A DNA stretch of 64,000 nucleotides from an uncultured bacterium (GTDB lineage Bacteria > Cyanobacteriota > Vampirovibrionia > Gastranaerophilales > Gastranaerophilaceae): assembly GCA_949284715.1 (NCBI GenBank), contig CASDWH010000022.1, positions 1-64,000 on the forward strand. The letters run 5' to 3'. The translations under genes and the position numbers were made by a program. The notes under the pieces were generated by a model, which saw nothing but the letters and a program-made list of their open reading frames with translations, had not been told where the DNA came from and ran no database searches. This document shows positions 52,264-61,776 of the stretch, one piece after another (position 1 is the first letter of the stretch; the number at the start of each line of letters is the position of its first letter).

Positions 52264-53592
52264 TTATCTGGTTTTATAATCAGCGGGTGCAAGCTTTTGC
52301 CACTCACGATATTTTAAAATAAGTTTAGTAATCATAATAACGCACAAAAGAACAGCCGCTATACCAATTGCATACCAGTAGCCCATAATATTCAGATTAA
52401 AACGGAAAGCAAAAAGCGTACCTAAGGGCAGAGATACAATCCAGTAGCTTATAAAATTTGCAAGCATTACAATATTTGTATCCTTAAGCCCTTTAAAAAT
52501 TCCGGCAAGCGTTACCTGCATACCGTCAAATATTTGGAAAAGCGCCAGAATATACACAATAGGAACGGTTACCGCGATAAGTTCTTTATCCGGCGTAAAC
52601 AAACCAATCCAAAAATGCGGAAATGATGCAACTGTCACTGCGCTGCAAAACATAAATATTTCTGACATTATAATTCCGGAAACAGCAAAACGCCGCACCC
52701 CAAGATAATTTTTTGCGCCGTTTGAATATCCTACTTTTACCGACAGGCCGTTTGCAATTGCAAGCGGCACCATAAACGAAACAGTTGTTAAAGTAGAAAC
52801 TATATTCTGAGCCGCAGCATAAAGTCCTGAAATTCTGCCCATAATAACCGTTACAAGATTGAATGCAACAAACTCTATTAGTATTGCAAACGCTATTGGT
52901 GTTCCTATTATAAGCAGGTTTTTATAATACGAAGTATCAGTATACATAGAAATAGAGAGCCTGTACAAAGCATAAAAATACAAGCCAAACCCCATAATAT
53001 ATCTGGTAATTAAACTTGCAAGCGCAAGCCCAGCTACTCCCATTTCAGGAAGACCGAAGTAACCGAATACAAAAATAATGTTCAATCCAAGGTTTAAAAA
53101 TACGGCTATAACAGTTAGAATATTTGGGAAAAGTACAATTTCAAACGACTGCAAAAAGTCCTTAATAGAACTATGCAGCAGCACGCCAAATGTTGAAAAT
53201 GCCGTAATAATTGAATATGTTTTTATAAGTTTTGCAAGTTCCGGCTCATATCCTAAACGGTCAATAATCGGAACAGTGGCAAATATACAGAGCGATATAA
53301 AAAGACTCATTACAAGAGCGAATTTAACTGTGGGATAAAAATATTTTTCAGGCTGCTTACCCTCACCGCGCATATTAGAAACAATAGGAGCAACAGCAGA
53401 AAGAATACCTATTCCTATCATCATAATGCAGTTAAGAATAGCATTTGCAATACTAACCGCAGCAAGTGTTTCAGTTGAATGTCTGCCGGCCACGATAACA
53501 TCACCAACTCCGATAAAAATAAAACCCAGATTTCCCATAATAATCGGAGCGGATATTTCAGCTATCTCTTTCATATAACGTGTAAATCTCAT
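52264..53592 (-). CDS. MATE-family multidrug/toxin exporter
   Basis: The 442-aa protein has twelve hydrophobic segments in the MATE pattern (two six-helix bundles), opening IAEISAPIIMGNLGFIFIGVGDVIVAGRHSTETLAAVSIANAI. A second matching block lies near 230-260 (IIGTPIAFAILIEFVAFNLVTVIMGRISGLYAAAQNIVSTLTTVSF). It is expected to expel cationic compounds using Na+ or H+. Substrate is unknown. It is convergent with the activase-like gene. TCGACA, 17 bp, TAGAAT ends 7 nt before the ATG, so a leaderless mRNA is likely. Confidence 0.92.
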   Translation of the reverse strand: MRFTRYMKEIAEISAPIIMGNLGFIFIGVGDVIVAGRHSTETLAAVSIANAILNCIMMIGIGILSAVAPIVSNMRGEGKQPEKYFYPTVKFALVMSLFISLCIFATVPIIDRLGYEPELAKLIKTYSIITAFSTFGVLLHSSIKDFLQSFEIVLFPNILTVIAVFLNLGLNIIFVFGYFGLPEMGVAGLALASLITRYIMGFGLYFYALYRLSISMYTDTSYYKNLLIIGTPIAFAILIEFVAFNLVTVIMGRISGLYAAAQNIVSTLTTVSFMVPLAIANGLSVKVGYSNGAKNYLGVRRFAVSGIIMSEIFMFCSAVTVASFPHFWIGLFTPDKELIAVTVPIVYILALFQIFDGMQVTLAGIFKGLKDTNIVMLANFISYWIVSLPLGTLFAFRFNLNIMGYWYAIGIAAVLLCVIMITKLILKYREWQKLAPADYKTR

Positions 53593-53598
53593 AAAGAA

Positions 53599-53627
53599 AT
53601 TCTAAGATAAACACAAGAATTTGTCGA
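53599..53627 (-). promoter_or_regulatory. Leaderless promoter for the MATE gene
   Basis: TCGACA (53627-53622), 17 bp, TAGAAT (53604-53599), then 7 nt to ATG 53592. Both hexamers match sigma-70 consensus at five of six positions. Confidence 0.6.
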
Positions 53628-53633
53628 TAAAGT

Positions 53634-53664
53634 AAAAGACCTGTAGTATATTAACAGGTCTTTT
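53634..53664 (-). terminator. Terminator after the coiled-coil gene
   Basis: AAAAGACCTGT and ACAGGTCTTTT form an 11-bp stem with a 9-nt loop and T-rich sides on the minus strand. Confidence 0.8.
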
Positions 53665-53671
53665 CTTTGAA

Positions 53672-54718
53672 TTATGATGCCAATGGATCCGGTGCTATTT
53701 CATCTTTTCCATTGTATAAATTTACAAGCCCTTGAAGTTCAGAATATTTTGTAGATGCAACACCATCAGTGAATGTAATCAACCCTTGCTCTTGAGCATA
53801 TTTCAATGCTTCTGCACGTCCGTCTTTTTTAAGTTTTCTCAGACATTTTGCAATATTTGCATCAGGTGTACTCTTATCAGCACCCCATAGACCGCCTTTC
53901 TTATTAAACCAGTTTTCAGGGTTAATTACAGTACGATTCCACCATTTACCTGCTTCTCTTGAATCTGCCGCCCTATCCTGTATAACGGCTTCTTGAGATG
54001 CTTCTCTTGCAAGCGCGCTAGTATACGCTTTTGATAACTCGGTATAGCGTTTATATGCTTCTTCTTTTTTAGCAAAAATTTCTTCTTTTAATTTTTTATC
54101 TTCAGATTTTGCTATATTAAAAGCATCCAAATTTTGTTTTGCCTCTTCTAATGCTTTTTGTGCAGCAGCTTTTTCAGCTTCAGCTTCTTTAATTTCTTTT
54201 TGTTTAGCTTGTATTTGAACATTCAGATTATTTAGCTCTGTTTGCTGTTCCAATGTTAATTTAGATTTATTTTTGACATCAAGCAGCGGATTTCCTTGCA
54301 AATTTTTTAATTCCGATAATAATCGGCTTAAATCTTTATCTTTATTTAATAAATTCTGTTCAGCATTTGTTACTGCTGCTTTTAAATCAGCAGCTTTAGT
54401 TGTTGTATCAGCTTCGTATTCAGAAATTTTTGAACAAAGATTTATATATTGTTCATATTCTGCATAAGCAGCATCCATCTGAGTTTTCAATGCTGCCGCA
54501 GATTGATTTTCTAAAGGTACATTTGTTGTTACGCGTTGATTATTTGTATAAGGAGTTACGCCCATTGAGCCAAAGATACCAGGCATACCACACTGCATAG
54601 CAGTTTGCAAACCGGCAATACTCCAGATATTCATCATTGTTCCCATTGTACCGGGTGACATTCCGAATGAACCGTACCCGCCAAAACATCCGCTCATTAA
54701 GTTCATAAATGGAATCAT
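53672..54718 (-). CDS. Unknown coiled-coil protein with Gly/Met-rich N-terminus
   Basis: In this 348-aa protein residues 1-60 are Gly/Met/Ser-rich with scattered cysteines (SGCFGGYGSFGMSPGTMGTMMN). Residues about 75-265 are a long Ala/Lys/Glu coiled coil (AEAEKAAAQKALEEAKQNLDAF). The C-terminus is globular and charged. It has no signal peptide that I can see and no known family. AGGATAAAG precedes the ATG. Its upstream region shares both the TTACAAAA(C)TTAAT element and the 15-mer CTTATATATATAAAG with the 19302 gene, so the two may be coregulated. A terminator follows. Confidence 0.55.
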   Translation of the reverse strand: MIPFMNLMSGCFGGYGSFGMSPGTMGTMMNIWSIAGLQTAMQCGMPGIFGSMGVTPYTNNQRVTTNVPLENQSAAALKTQMDAAYAEYEQYINLCSKISEYEADTTTKAADLKAAVTNAEQNLLNKDKDLSRLLSELKNLQGNPLLDVKNKSKLTLEQQTELNNLNVQIQAKQKEIKEAEAEKAAAQKALEEAKQNLDAFNIAKSEDKKLKEEIFAKKEEAYKRYTELSKAYTSALAREASQEAVIQDRAADSREAGKWWNRTVINPENWFNKKGGLWGADKSTPDANIAKCLRKLKKDGRAEALKYAQEQGLITFTDGVASTKYSELQGLVNLYNGKDEIAPDPLAS

Positions 54719-54743
54719 AACTTTATCCTCATATATCTTACAT

Positions 54744-54758
54744 CTTATATATATAAAG
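54744..54758 (-). promoter_or_regulatory. CTTATATATATAAAG 15-mer, copy 2
   Basis: This is identical to 19323-19337. The next shared element (54798-54814) is 39 bp away, against 29 bp at the other locus, a difference of one helical turn. Confidence 0.4.
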
Positions 54759-54797
54759 AATATAGCCTCACCCTAATTTCATCAGTTTAAAAAATCG

Positions 54798-54814
54798 TTA
54801 CAAAACTTAATAAT
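54798..54814 (-). promoter_or_regulatory. TTACAAAACTTAATAATT element, copy 3
   Basis: This is the third copy of the element, with one G-to-C change in its core. It lies 80-96 bp upstream of the 54718 start. Confidence 0.4.
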
Positions 54815-54987
54815 TATTCTATCTTTTTTCAATCTTTTATCAGCAGAAACCTCAATATTTATAAGAAAAAACAGGATACTGCCCGATAATCTTAATTCTA
54901 TAATTTTCTTGTAAAATGTTTGCTGCCATGCTAGTATCAAATTACAACTATCATATAAATAAGATATATATTAAGGAGCTGTCACAA

Positions 54988-57267
54988 ATGCTGAATTTTT
55001 TATTCAAAAAAGAAACAAAAGTGGACAAGGCCGCCCAATTAACAGAATTTGTTATCAAATTAAAAGAAATTTATTCTTATGATTCAATATCTGAGGAGCG
55101 GAAAAATTACTTAAATTCGTTATTAGAAAATAATGGTTATCTTCCATACCCGCATATAAGAGCGCTGGAAGAAATCAGCGACGCAGAAGCACTTTATTGT
55201 CTGGAATACAAATGGAAACAAAATAAAGTCTATGATGAACATAACGAGTTTCATTTTGATAATCCATCAGTACTTGCAAGAAACAATGTCCAAAACTCTG
55301 ACTGGATAAAAAAAGAAGGACACAATATTAAACTTATTAATCTGGCAGGCCTTGGAAACGGGAATGAAAAATCCGACACCGGCAAGCTTGCTGACTGGCT
55401 AAAACAGATTGCCATACTGCCTACAGGCAATCTTGAAAATAATATTTTTTCAACAACCGTTTATCTTATTCCTTTTCATCCGCGCGAGTTTGGCTGTGCA
55501 TATCTGCCAATGTCATCAAGCGTAAGTAAAAATTTGGAAGATAAAAATATTACAGAAAAAACCGGATTTGATGAAAACGGGCAGGTAAAACTATTTATAG
55601 AAATGGCTCAGCTTGCCGGACACCCGGTAATTTATGACATTCTGCCGCAGACTGCAAGGTATTCTAAAATTGTACTTGCAAACCCTGAATGCGCCAGATG
55701 GTTTGATATTAATGCTTTAATAGCAGAAATAGAAAAAAATGTCGATATTGTCTGTGAATCCTTAAAAGAAAAATATTCACAGGAAGATATTAATATCGCA
55801 AAAGATTTATATAAAAAATCACTTCACTCCGGCATCGGAGATTTAGCAGAAAATTATAAAAATATTTACAATGATATTGATGAAGCCCTCATTGAAAAGA
55901 AAAAATACCTTTCCAATGCTATGCTTGAAAAAGATATTCAAGTAAAACTTCACCGTAAGGCAAGAAATATAATTGCATCTGTTTTGAATAACCATTCTAA
56001 AAAATTGAAAGAATCCGATATAACAAATCAGGATGGAGTAATACAGAAATTAATTGCCGAAGGTATGTGGCCGGCACCCGGCGGGGCATGGTGTTCTGCC
56101 GGCGTTCCAGTGTTTAACAAAATGAGCGACTGCGGTTCTTATCCGATGTTCAAACATTATAATTACAAAGGTGAAGATGTTTCACAATTTGCAAATCTGG
56201 ACTGCCAGACCCCATACTATTTTGTTAACCTTGAAACAGGTGAATATAACAACAACGTAATATACTTCTTTATCAATTATATGAAAGACTTACAATCTGA
56301 ATTCAATTTTGACGGGTTCAGAGTTGACCATATTGATCATATAGTTGATGATGTTTCTGAAAAAGACGGAGTACCAATCAGTTACAGGGCGCCAAGGAAA
56401 GTTCTCGGCAAACTTAACACGGCTCTTAAAAATAAAATACCGTACTTCGGTACTCTTGCTGAATATATGCTCTGGGATAATTATCTAAAAGAATATCACG
56501 AGGACATGAATTTTGACCTTCTCTGGGGCAGCGACATCGTTGCACAAAGTGATAAAACACCGGAAAGAATCGCAAATGATAACCTTGAGCTTGCAAATTA
56601 TAATACCTCAAGGAATGCGAAGAATTGTTTATCAATCCTGAAAACATACAATAATCAAGATGGAGAATTTTCTGCAATAGACAGATATCCCGGGCAATTG
56701 GGAGAGCAGGGTGCTTTGTTCAAATGGTTTAAATACAAATTTTTACCCGGCGGTAAATTTGCCCAACGTTCTGTTATGTATATTGACGGAGATGAATCCT
56801 TTACAACAAGGGGGATTGAAAGTGTTATCGGTGCAGAAATTTCAATGCCAAGGGAAAAGGATTATGAATTCTATGCTAAATTTAATGCAATAGACCGCTT
56901 TGTTAAAAATTCACCAATAATCTCCGGCGGAGAAGCCCATATTATACGCCAGGATGATGACGGCTTTGTTGTATGGCAGGTTTCAAAAGAAGGACTCAAA
57001 ACTTCCATACTTGTTGCTGCTAACTACCACAACCCCTCAGAAAAATTCTGGGTTTGGGAAGGCAGCGAACAGCATATCGAAGTTCGTGAAGGCAGAGAAG
57101 TTTTTGACAAAAATATTTCTCTCTCCTGTGATTATAAAATAACCGGACAATATGTATTTGACGGAGATAACTATGTAGAAGAAAAATTCCAAACACCGAC
57201 AGATCAGCTAATGTTCAGTAAAATCATGCCGGCGGAATTTAAGTTCTATACAGTTGAACAGGTGTAA
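54988..57267 (+). CDS. GH13-like alpha-glucan-active enzyme, divergent
   Basis: The 759-aa protein has recognisable alpha-amylase family regions. Region II is FDGFRVDHIDH with candidate nucleophile Asp447, and region III is GTLAEYMLWDN with acid/base Glu492. Region I, normally DxVxNH, reads YDILPQTA with Asp217 and no His. A clear region IV was not found. About 200 residues precede the barrel and a beta domain (VVWQVSKEGLKTSILVAANYHNP) closes it. It may be a glucanotransferase, phosphorylase or debranching-type enzyme. I chose ATG at 54988 with AAGGAG 9 nt upstream. A terminator follows. Confidence 0.6.
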   Translation: MLNFLFKKETKVDKAAQLTEFVIKLKEIYSYDSISEERKNYLNSLLENNGYLPYPHIRALEEISDAEALYCLEYKWKQNKVYDEHNEFHFDNPSVLARNNVQNSDWIKKEGHNIKLINLAGLGNGNEKSDTGKLADWLKQIAILPTGNLENNIFSTTVYLIPFHPREFGCAYLPMSSSVSKNLEDKNITEKTGFDENGQVKLFIEMAQLAGHPVIYDILPQTARYSKIVLANPECARWFDINALIAEIEKNVDIVCESLKEKYSQEDINIAKDLYKKSLHSGIGDLAENYKNIYNDIDEALIEKKKYLSNAMLEKDIQVKLHRKARNIIASVLNNHSKKLKESDITNQDGVIQKLIAEGMWPAPGGAWCSAGVPVFNKMSDCGSYPMFKHYNYKGEDVSQFANLDCQTPYYFVNLETGEYNNNVIYFFINYMKDLQSEFNFDGFRVDHIDHIVDDVSEKDGVPISYRAPRKVLGKLNTALKNKIPYFGTLAEYMLWDNYLKEYHEDMNFDLLWGSDIVAQSDKTPERIANDNLELANYNTSRNAKNCLSILKTYNNQDGEFSAIDRYPGQLGEQGALFKWFKYKFLPGGKFAQRSVMYIDGDESFTTRGIESVIGAEISMPREKDYEFYAKFNAIDRFVKNSPIISGGEAHIIRQDDDGFVVWQVSKEGLKTSILVAANYHNPSEKFWVWEGSEQHIEVREGREVFDKNISLSCDYKITGQYVFDGDNYVEEKFQTPTDQLMFSKIMPAEFKFYTVEQV

Positions 57268-57271
57268 TATT

Positions 57272-57303
57272 AAAAAAGCCCCGAAATCTTTCGGGGCTTT
57301 TAA
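57272..57303. terminator. Bidirectional terminator after the GH13-like gene
   Basis: AAAAGCCCCGAA and TTCGGGGCTTTT form a 12-bp stem with an ATCT loop, A-rich before and T-rich after. It serves prmC (minus) as well. Confidence 0.9.
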
Positions 57304-57314
57304 TTTTTATATAC

Positions 57315-58151
57315 CTATAACGGCAGCAACTGTGCGGATATAACCCGTTCTATACCTGCTAAATCCTTATCTATCTCAATATTTCCAAAACCGTTTTTAG
57401 CAAGTATTCTTTTAATTTTCTGCGCCTGCCCCAAGCCGCATTCAAAAAGCAAATAACCGCCCTCTTTTAATATACCCCTTGCTCCTTCAGTAATCCTCTG
57501 GTAATACTCAAGCCCCTCACTATCCTTTGTAAACAGTGCAAGCGGAGGATCAAACTCCACCTCTTTCTGCAAAACTGTCCCCGCCGGAATATATGGCGGA
57601 TTAGATATAATCATATCAAAAGTTTCTCCGGGATTGATTTTACTGTAAACATCAGATTTTCTAAAAACAGCTTTGTTATTAAGATTTAACATAGATGCAT
57701 TTTCAAGAGCAATCCTTAGTGCATCTGATGAAATATCTACACCTAAAACATAGGTATCGGAATTAATAGCAACAGAACAGGCAATACAGCCGCTTCCGGT
57801 ACCTATATCGAGAATTGTTTTAAAGCTGTTTGCGGAAATTATCTTTAAAGCCTTTTGTACAAGGAGTTCAGTTTCATCTCTGGGAATAAGAACATCCTCC
57901 GTAACCCTGTACCTGTTACCATAAAAATACGCAAAACCGAGTATCTGCTGGATTGGTTTTCTGCTTTCCGCCCGCCTTCTTGCATACTCAGCAACTTCAT
58001 CAAGACGCGAAGTATCAAGCGGGCGTTCCAATAGTATATCTACCGGATTCCATTTACAAATATCTCTCAGCATTAATTTAACTTCCGCTTCTGCTTCATT
58101 TAATTCAATTCCAGCTTCCGTTAATATTTTTATAATCTCCTGAATGTTCAT
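57315..58151 (-). CDS. prmC: Peptide chain release factor N5-glutamine methyltransferase
   Basis: The 278-aa enzyme methylates the Gln of the GGQ motif in RF1/RF2. Motifs are the helical N-domain, SAM loop ILDIGTGSGCIACSVAIN and catalytic SNPPYIP. RIPRDETELLVQ-like LIPRDETELLVQKALK is present. It overlaps the upstream unknown gene by 47 nt, an unusually long coupling, and prfA, its frequent neighbour, is absent. Its RF2 substrate is encoded at 24108-25182. Confidence 0.94.
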   Translation of the reverse strand: MNIQEIIKILTEAGIELNEAEAEVKLMLRDICKWNPVDILLERPLDTSRLDEVAEYARRRAESRKPIQQILGFAYFYGNRYRVTEDVLIPRDETELLVQKALKIISANSFKTILDIGTGSGCIACSVAINSDTYVLGVDISSDALRIALENASMLNLNNKAVFRKSDVYSKINPGETFDMIISNPPYIPAGTVLQKEVEFDPPLALFTKDSEGLEYYQRITEGARGILKEGGYLLFECGLGQAQKIKRILAKNGFGNIEIDKDLAGIERVISAQLLPL

Positions 58152-58623
58152 CTAATATTCTCTCTATTTCATTTCTCAAATCCAGCCTGCTTGCTGTTTT
58201 GGTTTCTATACCTTCTATATTATACCTTTTACATAGTTTTTCGTAATAGTAAAGTTGTTTTTTGGTGGGTTTTTCTTTTGACATCTTTACTTCCTGCAAA
58301 AATTTGCGTTTCTTTTTTTCAAATTCCTTGTTTGCAGCGATAATTGGTGCCTGCGCTTTTTTATATTCATAATACTTTTTACACTCTTTTATATACAATA
58401 TTGTATCTGTATAAAACTGATTATCATCAATCATTTCTACCAGAAATTCAAACTTTGAAACATTAAGTTCTTCGTAATACTTTTCATCCTCCACGAATTT
58501 ATCATATATTTCATCTACAGTTAAATCCAAATTCTGTTTAACAAGCGCCCGCAGAAAATTACAGAGTCCTGTTTTCTGAACTCTGTTTAATTTTCCGTAA
58601 ATTCTGTTTTTTATTTCATACAT
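58105..58623 (-). CDS. Unknown charged helical protein
   Basis: The 172-aa protein is Lys/Glu/Tyr-rich and mostly helical. The C-terminal part reads EKPTKKQLYYYEKLCKRYNIE and then SRLDLRNEIERIL, a layout found in small nucleic-acid-associated modules, but I cannot name a family. It overlaps prmC by 47 nt and starts 1 nt after the 54-aa ORF, so the three form one unit. A role with release-factor methylation is possible from position only. Confidence 0.55.
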   Translation of the reverse strand: MYEIKNRIYGKLNRVQKTGLCNFLRALVKQNLDLTVDEIYDKFVEDEKYYEELNVSKFEFLVEMIDDNQFYTDTILYIKECKKYYEYKKAQAPIIAANKEFEKKKRKFLQEVKMSKEKPTKKQLYYYEKLCKRYNIEGIETKTASRLDLRNEIERILDEHSGDYKNINGSWN

Positions 58624-58624
58624 A

Positions 58625-58789
58625 CTATACTAAATCTTTTGGCATCATTTTTTTTGCATGCCTGAACTCTAAAAACTTTTCCAACATAGGGTTAGTCTGA
58701 TGTCGTGATGTTCGTATCTTATTCTCCGACTCAATACGTTCTTTATTTTCTATCACTCGATACTCAAACTTTTTTAAATCTTTTTCCAT
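58625..58789 (-). CDS. Small unknown protein, 54 aa
   Basis: The ORF begins MEKDLKKFEYRVIENKERIE and ends RHAKKMMPKDLV. It is highly charged and helical. GAGGTG lies 6 nt before the ATG, and the stop is 1 nt from the next start. Upstream are a GTCAATTTTTT element and an ACTTTATATATA core similar to those before the 19302 gene. Ribosome site, coupling and motif all support a real gene. Confidence 0.65.
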   Translation of the reverse strand: MEKDLKKFEYRVIENKERIESENKIRTSRHQTNPMLEKFLEFRHAKKMMPKDLV

Positions 58790-58825
58790 TTTTCACCTCG
58801 TGTATATATAAAGTATATAAATGTT

Positions 58826-58842
58826 AAAAAATTGACTTTTTT
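58826..58842 (-). promoter_or_regulatory. GTCAATTTTTT element upstream of the 54-aa ORF
   Basis: On the minus strand AAAAAAGTCAATTTTTT is shared with 35316-35333 and, loosely, 19349-19365. TATATACTTTATATATA follows before the ORF. Confidence 0.3.
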
Positions 58843-58922
58843 GTTTGAGTTTTCTTAACATCTCTTAACATTTTAACCCATTTTTCTCTAAAATTCAATT
58901 ATATAGACCTCCCGTGTAAAAA

Positions 58923-58972
58923 AATATTTACAAATAAGCAATTTTTATCTTTAAACTGTTTTAATAATAATA
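58923..58972 (+). promoter_or_regulatory. Promoter shared with the calpain-like gene
   Basis: GCAATTTTTATC (58938-58949) and the extended -10-like TGTTTTAAT (58957-58965) match the 37192-37240 promoter, with equal 22-nt distance to the ATG. TTTAAT ends 7 nt before ATG 58972, so a leaderless mRNA is likely. The 180-bp gap to the 54-aa ORF holds no gene. Confidence 0.6.
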
Positions 58973-61773
58973 TGATAAGGTTTGATACGATTAGTCCTGC
59001 CGTTTATAATACGGTAAAGCAAAATAACGTAAATAACAAAAGCGAAAAAACAGAGAATAAACAATACCGGCAAGTTTTAACATTGCCGGATATTAAAGCG
59101 CCGCTTACCGTAAATATTCCATCCGGTTATACAAAACTCGGAGTTCTTAAACTTGAAAACGGACAGGAAATTCATAACTATAAATTATCAAACGGTCTAA
59201 GAGTATCTATTCTCCCGATGGATACCAATTTTACAATGATTAGAACATTTGTTAATACCGGAGCAATTAATGAGGATGATAATCAGAGAGGAATAAGTCA
59301 TTTTCTTGAACACATGGCCTTTAACGGAACCCTCGGTCAAGACGGCTATAAAAAATTATCAACAGGAGATGTTTTTAAAATTGTAGGTAACATAGGAGGT
59401 GATACTAATGCTTCTACAAACTTTGCTCTCACTGATTATTATATACAAGCCCCAATTTTCTATGATAGCGATCTGGAGGAAATAATCAGTATTCAGGGGG
59501 CTATGATGAATAATCTGGCTTTGCCTGATAGTATGATAGAAAAAGAACGCGGCCCGGTTATTTCTGAAATAAATATGTACAAAGATTTTCCCGATACAAA
59601 AGCTTTTAATCTCGCGCTTAAAAATCTTTATAATCTTAACAGCACATCGGAAGATTACATTGCTGGCCGGGTTGAGAATATAAAAAACTTAACAAGGGAA
59701 GATGTACTAAATTATTACAGAAATAACTACTATCCGGCAAATATGTATACAACGCTTGCCGGAGATGTAGAGCCTGATGAGGCAATTAAATTAATTGCAA
59801 AACACTTTCATACAAAAATCGCCCCCCCGCCAAATAAAAAAGTTAACAAGCTCACCCCTACAGAAAAACCGATACGACGGGATTTTGTATCCTCAAAAAC
59901 TAATAATGCAAACGGATACATAGTATTTAACGGCCCTGAAAATAAAAATCTCAAAGATTCAGTCACTTTACAATTTATTTCTGCACTATTAATAAAAAAT
60001 TCCAATTCACGTCTGCGTAAACATTTTATAAATGAAAATGTTTCAGTCAACATCGGACTGGAAAAAATAAGCACACGCAAAGATGACCCGCAGGCTTTAT
60101 ACTTTGAATACACATCACCTGAAAGTAAAAATGATTTTGCGCTTAATACAATTTATGATGAACTGGCAAATTTTAAGAAACCCACAACAGAAGAAGTTGA
60201 ACTAATAAAAAAATCACTGTTGAGTAAATTTGACAGACTTATACAAACTCCGGATAATATGCTTACAGTATTAGGGGCGCTTCATTTCAAATCAGGCGAC
60301 GGCTCTATTGCAGAATACACCAATACAATACGCAGTATTACTCCGGATGATATAGTCAATTGTGTTAATAAATATCTGGATTTAAACAAAGCATCTATTG
60401 CAATAGTTCACCCGAAATCGCCGGATAAAACTTCTAATCCCGCTTTTACAGGAATAAAAGAAAAACAAATCATAAAACCGGAAAATTTACATATCTATAC
60501 CCTATCAAACAATTATGATACAGCTGCCTATGACACTCAAAGAGATTACAGGTATCTGGATTGTAAAATTACATGTGAAAAGGTTCCAAAGTCTAAACCA
60601 GGAACCGCTGAATTATTGAATATAATGCTAAATAACGGAACAGCAAATATTTCAAAAGAAAATTTAACTTCAATTTTCTCTTCTAAATTAATCTCTAATT
60701 ATATCAGCGCAACTCCTTACAGCATAAATATATCAACAAATGCAGACAAAAAAGATATGAAGCTGGCTGTAAACATTTTAAAAGAACAATTTCTCCATCC
60801 GGCACTGGAAGAAGAAAGTTTGATGCTAGCAAAAAAAATATTAAAAGAATCATTAGCTAACTCTCGGCCGACACCAAAAAAAATGATTTATAGCCACACC
60901 TTCCCAAATTCACCTGTATACAGTTCTGATAAAGAGATTTTAAACAATCTTGATAATATAACTATTGAAGATATTAAAGCTCTTTACAAAACAATTATGA
61001 CAAATGGATGCGGGAGTATTGCTTTTTCGACATCTAAAGATGAACCTGAGTATACAGAAGAGATTCTGTCAATCATCAGTACATTACCAAAAACTGAACG
61101 CAGAACTTATAAATTAGAAAACAATTTTACTCCGGAAAAAAATCCTGTTGTTTTAACCCATCCAAATAATAATGCTCAGGCAAATATAAGAATCGGATAC
61201 AAATATAAAACCAATCTTAATTTAAGAGATGATATTACGTTTAATCTTTTAGGATTATTACTAAACAAAAACGCTTTCAATGATTTGCGTGAGAAGCAGC
61301 AATTAGCCTACAGCGTATACAGTTACAACAGCTATAGCCTGGGTAATACAGGATTCCTGTTCTGTAATATTCTAACAACAACAGAAGATTCAGAAACCGG
61401 TGAAACATTTTACAACAACATATCCAAATCAATTGACGGTTATCAAAAATTAATTAATGACTTAAGAAACGGCCGCTTTAGCAATGAAGAATTGAATGCG
61501 GTTAAACTTGAATATAAAAGCAGCCTATTGGACAAAGGAGAAACTCTACTAGATAAAATATATACACTATCGTCATATTTAGCTTCTCCATATGGCGCGT
61601 TAAGTACAAATCTTGAATTTTCGATTATAGATACAATTACAAAAGATGAAATAATTGCAGCTGCAAATTATATTTTCAATAACAATCCAATATATGCAAT
61701 AACAGCCACACAAAAAACATTAGACGAAAACGCAGAGTATTTTAAAGAGCTGGAAAATAGAAACAAGAATTAA
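58972..61773 (+). CDS. M16-family zinc metallopeptidase (two-domain)
   Basis: The 933-aa protein carries the inverted zinc motif HFLEH (His110, Glu113, His114) and the distal glutamate near 190-192 (SMIEKERGPVISEI). The first half is a catalytic M16 domain plus its partner; the second half (about 500-933) is a second M16-like pair without a zinc motif. The R/Y substrate-binding pair region DLREKQQLAYSVYSY near 775-790 is present. No signal peptide is visible; the first 45 residues are Asn/Lys-rich. It may act on peptides in the cytosol. Its promoter twin is that of the calpain-like gene. Confidence 0.88.
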   Translation: MIRFDTISPAVYNTVKQNNVNNKSEKTENKQYRQVLTLPDIKAPLTVNIPSGYTKLGVLKLENGQEIHNYKLSNGLRVSILPMDTNFTMIRTFVNTGAINEDDNQRGISHFLEHMAFNGTLGQDGYKKLSTGDVFKIVGNIGGDTNASTNFALTDYYIQAPIFYDSDLEEIISIQGAMMNNLALPDSMIEKERGPVISEINMYKDFPDTKAFNLALKNLYNLNSTSEDYIAGRVENIKNLTREDVLNYYRNNYYPANMYTTLAGDVEPDEAIKLIAKHFHTKIAPPPNKKVNKLTPTEKPIRRDFVSSKTNNANGYIVFNGPENKNLKDSVTLQFISALLIKNSNSRLRKHFINENVSVNIGLEKISTRKDDPQALYFEYTSPESKNDFALNTIYDELANFKKPTTEEVELIKKSLLSKFDRLIQTPDNMLTVLGALHFKSGDGSIAEYTNTIRSITPDDIVNCVNKYLDLNKASIAIVHPKSPDKTSNPAFTGIKEKQIIKPENLHIYTLSNNYDTAAYDTQRDYRYLDCKITCEKVPKSKPGTAELLNIMLNNGTANISKENLTSIFSSKLISNYISATPYSINISTNADKKDMKLAVNILKEQFLHPALEEESLMLAKKILKESLANSRPTPKKMIYSHTFPNSPVYSSDKEILNNLDNITIEDIKALYKTIMTNGCGSIAFSTSKDEPEYTEEILSIISTLPKTERRTYKLENNFTPEKNPVVLTHPNNNAQANIRIGYKYKTNLNLRDDITFNLLGLLLNKNAFNDLREKQQLAYSVYSYNSYSLGNTGFLFCNILTTTEDSETGETFYNNISKSIDGYQKLINDLRNGRFSNEELNAVKLEYKSSLLDKGETLLDKIYTLSSYLASPYGALSTNLEFSIIDTITKDEIIAAANYIFNNNPIYAITATQKTLDENAEYFKELENRNKN

Positions 61774-61776
61774 TTG

